Shown: piece by piece, positions 1 to 5,762 of the stretch | How the letters are laid out: each line of letters opens with the position of its first letter | Position numbering within the stretch: the first letter of the stretch is position 1 | Assembly: GCA_030829925.1 (NCBI GenBank) | Contig: JAURNZ010000034.1 | Coordinates: 1 to 5,762, forward strand | DNA: 5,762 bases | From: Gammaproteobacteria bacterium | GTDB taxonomy: Bacteria > Pseudomonadota > Gammaproteobacteria > Comchoanobacterales > Comchoanobacteraceae | Reading direction: 5' to 3' | Notes under the pieces: model-generated | Database searches by the model: none | Told to the model about the DNA's origin: nothing | The model's input: only the letters and a program-made list of their open reading frames with translations | Made by a program: the position numbers and the translations under genes

Positions 1-368
1 AAATTATCAGCCTGATCCACTTCTGGGTAGCGTTCAGGGTACTTATAACGGTGCATGGTAGGTATAAACTTCTGATGCAGCTTTTCAACCCAAACGTGTT
101 TATTAACATCAAAATCTAATGGCTGATTGGTTTGCTGACTAACCCATCCAACCACATCTAGACTTTCATCTATGATTTGAGTCTCGTTCACAATCAACAC
201 TGGGACAGTGCCTTTGGGAGATGCCGTCAGTAATGCCTCAGGCTTATTTTTCAAATCTACTTCGCGTAAGGTGTAGCTTAACTTTGCATAACTGAGTGCC
301 ATTCTAGCACGCATGGCATATGGGCATCGCCTAAAAGAATATAAAGTTAGTTGTATTTGCTCTGTCAT
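1..368 (-). CDS. Glutathione S-transferase, N-terminal part (3' end cut by window)
   Basis: Partial gene: ATG at 368-366, 122 complete codons visible, running off the left edge without a stop. It encodes a soluble cytoplasmic GST-fold protein. Residues about 6-80 form a thioredoxin-like GSH-binding domain. The active-site stretch RRCPYAMRARMAL (13-25) has Cys15 in a CPYA setting, as in glutaredoxin-like or omega-type GSTs. KGTVPVL (52-58) holds the cis-proline loop, and DES (67-69) is the usual contact for the gamma-glutamyl part of glutathione. From about residue 90 the start of the all-alpha C-terminal domain is seen, including a YKYPERYPE stretch. A cysteine rather than Ser/Tyr at the active site suggests thiol-transferase, deglutathionylation or reductase activity more than classical conjugation; this is inferred from the family. 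The start is well supported: a GGAGG lies 7 bases upstream, inside the 3' end of trhO, and the ATG abuts the trhO TAA, so the two genes should be co-transcribed and translationally coupled. The substrate is unknown. Confidence 0.9.
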   Translation of the reverse strand, partial: MTEQIQLTLYSFRRCPYAMRARMALSYAKLSYTLREVDLKNKPEALLTASPKGTVPVLIVNETQIIDESLDVVGWVSQQTNQPLDFDVNKHVWVEKLHQKFIPTMHRYKYPERYPEVDQADN

Positions 369-1277
369 TTAATTGCCTCCAATATGTCTTTCGCCTCTTT
401 TTTTTGCCAATTGATGCTGTTTTTGACGTTCAATGAATGAGGCTTTTTGCTCAAGCGTAGTCTGCTCAATACAGTATTCACATGAAATACCCGGTTGGTA
501 GGATTCATGCATCATTTGAGCTTGTGTTAAGGGTGCACGACAAGCAAAGCACTGTTCATGGCCACTAGGTTCTAAATCATGGTTAACAGCCACACGTTGA
601 TCGAAAACGAAACAATCCCCTTCCCACAAACTATTTTCTTGCTCAACTTCTTCTAAATACTTTAAGATACCACCCTCAAGATGATAAACTTTTTCAAACC
701 CTCTTGCTAACATAAGGGAGGACGCTTTTTCACAACGAATACCACCTGTACAATACATAGCAACTTTTTTATGCTTTTTGACATCTAATTGATCGTCTAC
801 ATAGGCTGGAAAAGCTCTAAATGTTTCAGTTTTTGGATTAAGAGCACCTTTAAATTGACCGATTTGGCACTCATAATCATTGCGTGTGTCAATGACAACG
901 ACTTCAGGATCTTGAAGGAGTTCATTCCATTGTTGAGGATTAAGATACTCGCCAACCAAATCATTTGGGTTGATGGCCTGATCGCCAATGGTGACAATCT
1001 CCTTTTTTAATTTTACTTTAAACCTTAAAAAAGGGTTTTCCTCACAATAACTTTGCTTATATGAAAGATTAAAATCAGGATGCTCATCAAACCACTTTAA
1101 CAATAATTCAGTTGTTTGTTTTGAAGCAGCAATAGTGCCATTGATCCCTTCTTCAGCTAAAATTAGCGTACCTTTCAGATCATCATATTGTTTGAAAGAC
1201 AACAGTGTATTTTGAATGTCTTTGACATGTGTCAATGATACGAATTGGTATAATGCTGTGACAACAATTTGACTCAT
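369..1277 (-). CDS. trhO: tRNA uridine(34) hydroxylase TrhO (rhodanese-domain, UPF0176/YceA family)
   Basis: Complete, 302 residues. TrhO uses molecular oxygen to hydroxylate U34 of a subset of tRNAs to 5-hydroxyuridine, the precursor of cmo5U or mo5U wobble modifications; it acts in the cytoplasm. An N-terminal acylphosphatase-like region carries the family signature AEEGINGTIA (41-50). It is followed by NPFLRFKVKLKKEIVTIG (81-98), typical of UPF0176. The rhodanese domain covers about 118-215, with DTRNDYE at 130-136 and the active loop YCTGGIRCEKA at 175-185 (catalytic-type Cys176, second Cys182). A C-terminal segment has two CxxC pairs (C243/C246 and C266/C269) that look like a metal-binding knuckle, then a basic tail. 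The length is somewhat shorter than the roughly 350-residue E. coli protein but within the family range. The ATG is supported by AAAGGAA ending 6 bases upstream. It is the first gene of a two-gene unit with the downstream glutathione S-transferase. Family assignment is firm; the tRNA targets are not visible here. Confidence 0.95.
   Translation of the reverse strand: MSQIVVTALYQFVSLTHVKDIQNTLLSFKQYDDLKGTLILAEEGINGTIAASKQTTELLLKWFDEHPDFNLSYKQSYCEENPFLRFKVKLKKEIVTIGDQAINPNDLVGEYLNPQQWNELLQDPEVVVIDTRNDYECQIGQFKGALNPKTETFRAFPAYVDDQLDVKKHKKVAMYCTGGIRCEKASSLMLARGFEKVYHLEGGILKYLEEVEQENSLWEGDCFVFDQRVAVNHDLEPSGHEQCFACRAPLTQAQMMHESYQPGISCEYCIEQTTLEQKASFIERQKQHQLAKKRGERHIGGN
376..380 (-). promoter_or_regulatory. 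Shine-Dalgarno for the glutathione S-transferase
   Basis: GGAGG on the minus strand, with 7 bases (CAATTAA) before the ATG at 368. It sits wholly within the last codons of trhO. It fixes the GST start and, with the TAA-ATG abutment, points to reinitiation or coupled translation from the trhO message. Confidence 0.8.
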
Positions 1278-1297
1278 AATCAGTTCCTTTAAGTTGT

Positions 1298-1327
1298 ATC
1301 ATAAACGAACTACAGGTGTTTTGACAA
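1298..1327 (-). promoter_or_regulatory. Candidate sigma70 promoter for trhO and the GST
   Basis: Minus-strand TTGTCA (1327-1322, five of six to consensus) and TATGAT (1303-1298, five of six) are separated by 18 bases. They lie in the 67-base gap between the pump permease stop and trhO. The predicted start of transcription near 1290 leaves a leader of only about 13 bases, just enough to include the AAAGGAA ribosome site (1290-1284). That is tight and lowers confidence. No GC-rich hairpin with a T-run is visible in the gap, so read-through from the pump operon is also possible. Confidence 0.45.
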
Positions 1328-1344
1328 CAAATAAACCAATCAAA

Positions 1345-4300
1345 TCATCCAGTTACTAAGCCATAGACATAAGCAAATAACGCAGCCTGTCCAAGTAATA
1401 CGCCTAAGTATGACAATAGACGCTTAAAGTTAGTTAAACTAGCATATAAAACAGGAATGACGAATAATGAAAAGAATGTACCAACTGACATACCATAAAC
1501 AATCAAAATACCTAAGTCAAAACGACTAAATGCACCTGGACCTTGAGCGAAAACCAATGGTAAAGCACCTAAAACCATAGCTAGTGTGGTCATTAAAATA
1601 GGTCTTAGACGAAGGCCAGCCGATTTTTTAGCAGCTTCATTTTCATCTTTGGACTCAGGCAACAACTGATTGGCAAAGTCGACAATCAATATCCCGTGTT
1701 TTGTAATTAACCCCATCAACGTCACAATAGCAATTTGCGTATACATATTAAATGAAGACCAGCCTAAAGCCATTGGAATAAATGCACCTAATGTTGCTAA
1801 AGGAATCGTCATCATAATGATTAATGGGTGACGGAAACTTTCGAAAGTTGCTGATAGTATTAGGTAAATAAACACCAATGCACCTATAAATACAAACGTG
1901 GTTTCATTGCCTGCATTTACAGAAAATCTTAGCTGATCTGCATAATCATAGGACATATTTGCAGGCATATATTTTGCTTGTAGATCTTTAAAAACATCCA
2001 ACACTGTTGTATCTTTCACATCGACAGGCAAATATGACAATGTAGCAGAGTTAAGTTGTTGGAATTGTGGATAAGATAATGGCCCCACTTCCTGGGTGAT
2101 GGTCGCAATTTCAGACAATGGAATGGTGCTCTTATATGTTGATGTAAAGTCATCAACATGGAAATGAAGAGAAGCCATTTCACTACTGAGTTGTATTGGA
2201 TATGCTTTTAAATCATCAATATCAATTCTGGAACCGGAAATACTTTCAGGCATAACATCATAACTCATCTGATCGAAGTTAAATTGTGTGATATTGGCTG
2301 AACTTAATAGTAGCCCTAGTGCATTACCAACATTTTTTGCAGAAATACCCAATTGACTCATGCGTTTACGGTCTAACTTGATACGATATTTGATTTGATC
2401 AATTTTCAAATCTGAGTCAACAAATAAAAATCTACCTGTTTTCATTGCCTCTGCACGAATTTTCTCAGCAACTTGAAATATTTTTTCTGGCTGCTCTGGT
2501 GACTTAATCACAAGTTGATTCACCATACTTTTCATAATAGGCAATGATGGAGACATTAAAACTTGATACTTAACACCAGGCACTGTGTTAGAATATTGCA
2601 TCATCTTTACCATCACATCTCGATCAGTAATATCAGGTCTGTCAGTCCAAGGTGTGAGTGCTAAACCTGTGAAAGACTTTGTTGGGCCCATCATATTTGG
2701 GTTACTAAAGAATGTTTCAACACCATCGATTTTTTTGGCGCTTTGATCTAATAAGTCGGTATAAAATTTCATGTAGTTAAAACTAGCAGACGATGGGCCA
2801 TACCCTTGAGCAAATACAAACCCATTATATTCTTGTGGCACCAGTTCAACGGCTGGGATTCCAAAAAGGACTACAAGCACATCAAGAATGATGATTGGGA
2901 TGATTAAAACAATCCATTTTTGATTAAATAAAACAGTTAGAATTTTATCATAACCAAATCGAATCTTATCAAAAAATTTATTAATGATGGTTACAAACTT
3001 ACCATGAATTGAAGACTCACATAAAATCTTGGAACACATCATTGGTGATAAAATCAAACTTACAATACCAGAAACAATCACAGCAAATGCGAGTGTAAAT
3101 GCAAACTCTTTAAAAAGCGCACCTGTAATGCCTGATGAAAATCCTAAGGGTGTAAATACAGCTGCCAATGTGATGGTCATAGCTATGATTGAACCAATGA
3201 TACTAGATGCACCTAACTTTGAAGACTCGAGTACAGGCATCCCCTCTTCCATATGTCGCTGTATATTCTCAATCACAACAATGGCATCATCGACCACCAA
3301 ACCGATCGCTAACACTAATGCCAATAATGTTAATAGATTGATACTATATCCAAACATCATAATGCCAATACATGCACCAGCTAATGACAATGGAATAGTC
3401 ACAATAGGTATTAAAGTTGAACGTAAAGAGCCTAAGAATAAAAATATAATAAATATGACAATTGCACTTGCTTCAAAAATGGTATTTACAACTTCATCAA
3501 TAGATTCTTGCATCGAAATAGTTGAATCATAAACAATGAATGAAGTCATCGACGCAGGTAGAGACTTTTTAATGTCTTCCATTTCATCCTTAACCCGCTG
3601 CATAACTGTAATAACGTTTGAATTAGGTGTATTGAAGATAGGTAAAACAATGCCCTGCTCACCATTAAATTTTGCAATTTGTTCTTCATTATAAGCACCA
3701 TATTCAACATCTGCCACATCTTCTAAATAAACTGGGCTACCGCCTGTGCTAGATGAAACTGCAATTCTTTTAAACTCCTCTGGCGTGCTAATGCTTGTCG
3801 TTGGCGTGGAGAAAATTTGTATTAAATTTGTTTTCAAATAGCCAGATGCTGATAAGTAGTTATTATCATTTAAGGCAGTCATAACATCTTCTGCAGCAAC
3901 ACCATGCAAAGCCATTTCTTTGGGTTTAAGACGAATACGCATGGCTGGTTCAGATGCACCCGATGGCGTTAATTGATCAACCTCAGGCAATGCTACTATT
4001 CTTGGCACAATCTGTCGATTCACAAACTCATATAGTTGTGTTGCTGTTAAACTACTGTCTTTGAAAGCAATGTACATTGCTGCTGTAGAAGAGGCTGAAG
4101 AAACTTTTTCAATGATGGGTTCTTGTGCGTCTGAAGGTAAGTTAGCTTTTACAGAATTCACATTCGCCTGTACATCATTAAAAGCAATGTTATCATCAAC
4201 ACCGATGGCCAATTGAACAGTAATTAAGCTTTGACTTGGCATGCTTGAGGAGTATATATAGTCAACACCATCAACACCAGCAAGTGCTCTTGAGATTGGA

Positions 4301-4494
4301 TCTGTAATAAAGCCTTTAATAAGGTCTTCGTCAGCACCATAATAGTTAGTTGTTATAGTCACAGTATTACGCTTAATATCTGGATATTGTCTTAACTCAA
4401 TTGAAGCAATTGAGACAACACCAACTAAAAATATTATGATATTTACAACTGTTGCAAATACTGGTCTTTCGATGAAAAAATTTGTAAACGCCAT
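1345..4494 (-). CDS. RND (HAE1/AcrB-type) multidrug efflux permease
   Basis: Complete, 1049 residues, the usual length for hydrophobe/amphiphile RND pumps. The family works as an inner-membrane homotrimeric proton/drug antiporter, taking substrates from periplasm and outer leaflet and passing them to an outer-membrane channel via the adaptor. Seen: the N-terminal FFIERPVFATV signature with TM1 (about 10-30), a first periplasmic porter/docking loop (31-335), TM2-TM6 (about 336-489), TM7 (about 526-545), a second periplasmic loop (546-863), and TM8-TM12 (about 864-1018). Proton-relay residues are intact: Asp402-Asp403 in TM4 (GLVVDDAIVVIEN) and Lys932 in TM10 (GLITKHGILIVDFANQ), matching AcrB D407/D408/K940. 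TM10 reads KHG where AcrB has KNA. The C-terminus is unusual: instead of a short polar tail, about 1027-1046 is again hydrophobic. The ATG has GTAGGA 7 bases upstream (4507-4502). It lies 17 bases after the adaptor gene, clearly one operon. Substrate range and named orthologue cannot be assigned. Confidence 0.95.
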   Translation of the reverse strand: MAFTNFFIERPVFATVVNIIIFLVGVVSIASIELRQYPDIKRNTVTITTNYYGADEDLIKGFITDPISRALAGVDGVDYIYSSSMPSQSLITVQLAIGVDDNIAFNDVQANVNSVKANLPSDAQEPIIEKVSSASSTAAMYIAFKDSSLTATQLYEFVNRQIVPRIVALPEVDQLTPSGASEPAMRIRLKPKEMALHGVAAEDVMTALNDNNYLSASGYLKTNLIQIFSTPTTSISTPEEFKRIAVSSSTGGSPVYLEDVADVEYGAYNEEQIAKFNGEQGIVLPIFNTPNSNVITVMQRVKDEMEDIKKSLPASMTSFIVYDSTISMQESIDEVVNTIFEASAIVIFIIFLFLGSLRSTLIPIVTIPLSLAGACIGIMMFGYSINLLTLLALVLAIGLVVDDAIVVIENIQRHMEEGMPVLESSKLGASSIIGSIIAMTITLAAVFTPLGFSSGITGALFKEFAFTLAFAVIVSGIVSLILSPMMCSKILCESSIHGKFVTIINKFFDKIRFGYDKILTVLFNQKWIVLIIPIIILDVLVVLFGIPAVELVPQEYNGFVFAQGYGPSSASFNYMKFYTDLLDQSAKKIDGVETFFSNPNMMGPTKSFTGLALTPWTDRPDITDRDVMVKMMQYSNTVPGVKYQVLMSPSLPIMKSMVNQLVIKSPEQPEKIFQVAEKIRAEAMKTGRFLFVDSDLKIDQIKYRIKLDRKRMSQLGISAKNVGNALGLLLSSANITQFNFDQMSYDVMPESISGSRIDIDDLKAYPIQLSSEMASLHFHVDDFTSTYKSTIPLSEIATITQEVGPLSYPQFQQLNSATLSYLPVDVKDTTVLDVFKDLQAKYMPANMSYDYADQLRFSVNAGNETTFVFIGALVFIYLILSATFESFRHPLIIMMTIPLATLGAFIPMALGWSSFNMYTQIAIVTLMGLITKHGILIVDFANQLLPESKDENEAAKKSAGLRLRPILMTTLAMVLGALPLVFAQGPGAFSRFDLGILIVYGMSVGTFFSLFVIPVLYASLTNFKRLLSYLGVLLGQAALFAYVYGLVTG

Positions 4495-4511
4495 ACTATA
4501 ATCCTACTTAC

Positions 4512-5627
4512 TTAACTTGGTAACGGTGTGTTTTGGTCAATTTCAACAGTACTACCTGAACTTGATAATTTATTAGATCCAGCTGATACTACTTTTTGAC
4601 CTGCTTTCAAACCTGTTTTAACAACAGTAAAGTCATTACCAACTCTACCTAAGGTCACTGTCACTTGAGTTACTTTACCTGTCATTTTACCACTTGTTGT
4701 TTGAATATCATCAATCACATAAACATAGTTTCCAGACAAGCTATAAGTAATTGCCGATGCAGGAATAAGAAGCTGATCTGGAACTTTATCAAGCGCAATA
4801 TCAACCGCTACTAATAAGCCAGAAGGTAGCATAGGATCTTTATTATCAAACGTACCTTGTACGGAGGCTTGACCCGATGAACTATCTATTAATGGACTAG
4901 TTGCAACAATTTGACCTGTTTTATCTTGTATTGGGTTTTTTAAAGTAAAGGTTTGACCTAGTTTTACTTTACTATACATTTCTTGACTTATTGAGAAATC
5001 AACACGCATATGATTTAGATCTATTAAAGAAAGTAAAGCTGTACCAGCACTCACATACTGACCAACACTGAGTTGTATAATACCTACTTGACCATCATAA
5101 GGTGCAGATAAACTTCTGTGATCCAATGCTACTTTTGCTGCGACCTCTGCACTAAGTGCATCAGCTAAGCTGGTCTGAGCTGATTCAAAAGTCTCTGCTG
5201 ATATAACGCCTTGAGCATAAAGCTCTTTTTGTCTTTTAAATTCGACTTCAGCAAATTCTGCTGTGGTTATCGCAGCATCATAAGAAGCTTTTTCAGAGGT
5301 GTTATCTAAATCAACAAGCAAATCACCTTTTTTAACTTTTTGACCTGAAACAACGTGTATATTTGTGACAACACCAGAACTTTCAAGTGATAAACTAGCA
5401 CCATTATAGGCATAAAGATTACCAGGTACTGAAAGAATGGGTTGAAATGATTCTTGTTTTACTTCTGCCATTGAAACAACGGGCAATGACTGTTGTGACT
5501 GAGCATAAACAATTGAAAATAATCCTACTAAAGCAACACAAGCAATGGATTTAATGAAGAATAATCTTATTGAACTTGCTGGTAATACATTAAAACAAGG
5601 TGATTTTGGTAAGTATACTAGTATCAA
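4512..5627 (-). CDS. RND efflux periplasmic adaptor (HlyD/AcrA-type membrane fusion protein); 5' end doubtful
   Basis: The frame gives 371 residues from a TTG at 5627. The protein links the RND permease to an outer-membrane channel in the periplasm. Seen in order: a signal peptide (about 20-42, hydrophobic core IACVALVGLFSIV, cleavage predicted after VYA); first lipoyl half (about 77-108, VVSGQKVKKGDLLVDLD); a short alpha-hairpin (about 110-170); second lipoyl half (about 172-203, RSLSAPYDGQVG then VGQYVSAGTALLSLID); beta-barrel (about 205-285); membrane-proximal domain (about 286-365). There is no convincing lipobox, so it is probably a soluble or uncleaved-anchor adaptor rather than a lipoprotein. 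The start is a problem: no in-frame ATG precedes the signal peptide, the TTG has AGGA directly abutting it, and residues 1-19 do not resemble a signal-peptide n-region. An ATA at 5570 stands where MRLFFIKS would begin. The body of the gene is sound; the first about 19 codons are probably not native. The permease gene follows 17 bases later. Confidence 0.85.
   Translation of the reverse strand: MILVYLPKSPCFNVLPASSIRLFFIKSIACVALVGLFSIVYAQSQQSLPVVSMAEVKQESFQPILSVPGNLYAYNGASLSLESSGVVTNIHVVSGQKVKKGDLLVDLDNTSEKASYDAAITTAEFAEVEFKRQKELYAQGVISAETFESAQTSLADALSAEVAAKVALDHRSLSAPYDGQVGIIQLSVGQYVSAGTALLSLIDLNHMRVDFSISQEMYSKVKLGQTFTLKNPIQDKTGQIVATSPLIDSSSGQASVQGTFDNKDPMLPSGLLVAVDIALDKVPDQLLIPASAITYSLSGNYVYVIDDIQTTSGKMTGKVTQVTVTLGRVGNDFTVVKTGLKAGQKVVSAGSNKLSSSGSTVEIDQNTPLPS
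5502..5570 (-). other. Sec signal peptide coding region of the adaptor
   Basis: Codons 20-42 of the longest adaptor frame read as a short basic n-region (Arg21, Lys26), a hydrophobic core, and a VYA cleavage site (-3 Val, -1 Ala) before QSQQ. This is a complete, typical signal peptide if translation began at codon 20, which is ATA in this sequence rather than ATG. The alternative in-frame initiator, ATT at 5555, would be rare and has no good Shine-Dalgarno. Confidence 0.65.
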
Positions 5628-5762
5628 TCCTAAAACGAACTACGTAGAATTTAGAATTGCTGGTGGTGATGACTACGAAGAAGATATTCAAAAACTACAA
5701 ACAACACTAATGCGTTATGCTTATGCTATGCACATAGCTGGAGATAATACTTTATATCGTGA
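5545..5762 (+). CDS. Partial plus-strand reading frame of unknown, possibly phage, origin
   Basis: An unbroken plus-strand frame runs to the window edge. It is open from 5509, with ATG codons at 5545 and 5554, and gives 72 full codons from 5545. The codons look genuinely coding: GGT, GAT, GAA, GCT and CAA are common and there are no stops. The product contains GDFGKYTSINPKTN, YVEFRIAGGDDYEED, and a helical stretch LMRYAYAMHIAGDNTLYR. I do not recognise it with certainty. The EFR-plus-glycine motif followed by an amphipathic helix reminds me of the C-terminal part of putative amidoligase-like hypothetical proteins found in some phages, but that is a weak memory-based hint. Neither ATG has a good Shine-Dalgarno, so the true coding region may be an internal fragment that starts at a junction near 5545-5575. 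It overlaps the adaptor signal peptide head-to-head, which two intact genes would not normally do. Confidence 0.5.
   Translation, partial: MDLMKNNLIELAGNTLKQGDFGKYTSINPKTNYVEFRIAGGDDYEEDIQKLQTTLMRYAYAMHIAGDNTLYR

Noticed and set aside
797..997. Second minus-strand frame of 66 codons within trhO
   Set aside because: Same-strand, different-frame overlap entirely inside trhO; no ribosome site and no domain.
789..1010. Plus-strand 73-codon frame within trhO
   Set aside because: Antisense to the conserved rhodanese region of trhO, with no recognisable features; a shadow of the real gene.
1304..1313. AAACGAACTAC shared by the trhO leader and the right edge (near 5634-5643)
   Set aside because: An 11-base match is expected several times by chance in a window this size, and the flanks align only patchily. 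Not treated as a repeat or attachment site.
1278..1344. Rho-independent terminator after the permease
   Set aside because: Only short AT-rich inverted matches (such as TTTGA/TCAAA) are present, with no stable stem followed by a T-run.
1321..1349. Perfect TTGACA on the plus strand in the pump-trhO gap
   Set aside because: No matching -10 at 16-18 bases, and plus-strand transcription would run antisense into the permease. The hexamer is simply the near-palindrome overlapping the minus-strand -35.
3029..3532. Plus-strand open frame of 167 codons inside the permease gene
   Set aside because: It lies wholly antisense to conserved TM2-TM6 of the permease, has a low-complexity Ile/Asn/Thr-rich translation with no motif, and lacks a Shine-Dalgarno or promoter of its own. 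It is a shadow frame.
5718..5733. Short tandem TTATGC-like repeat
   Set aside because: It is explained by the codons for RYAYAM in the plus-strand frame; too short to be a functional repeat.

Overview
The window is AT-rich (roughly 35-40% GC by eye) and reads as chromosomal sequence of a gammaproteobacterium-like Gram-negative. The grounds are a UPF0176/TrhO-type tRNA hydroxylase, a glutathione S-transferase with a CPYA active site, and a two-gene RND efflux pump. The genus cannot be fixed from sequence alone. Four genes lie on the minus strand and fill nearly all of the window; none of the gaps between them exceeds 70 bases.

Read in the direction of transcription (right to left), the first unit is the pump operon. 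It holds a periplasmic adaptor (HlyD/AcrA type, 4512-5627) followed 17 bases later by an HAE1-class inner-membrane permease of 1049 residues (1345-4494). Together they should form a proton-driven drug or amphiphile exporter. No outer-membrane channel gene is present, so a TolC-like partner must be encoded elsewhere.

The second unit begins after a 67-base gap that holds a plausible sigma70-type promoter. It contains trhO (369-1277), which hydroxylates U34 of certain tRNAs. The TAA stop of trhO directly abuts the ATG of a glutathione S-transferase (368 to the left edge, 122 residues visible, C-terminus cut off by the window).

The right edge is the odd part. The adaptor reading frame has no ATG upstream of its signal peptide. 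Its longest frame starts at a TTG with a badly placed Shine-Dalgarno, and an ATA sits exactly where an initiator would be expected. Across the same bases and out to the window end, the plus strand carries an unbroken reading frame (open from 5509, first ATG 5545) with convincing protein-like composition and a phage-flavoured motif (YVEFRIAGGDDY). The simplest reading is a junction near 5545-5575 that joins the 5' end of the pump operon to unrelated, possibly viral, coding sequence. It could be a real insertion or rearrangement, or an assembly or amplification chimera. No CRISPR array, RNA gene or insertion sequence was recognised.
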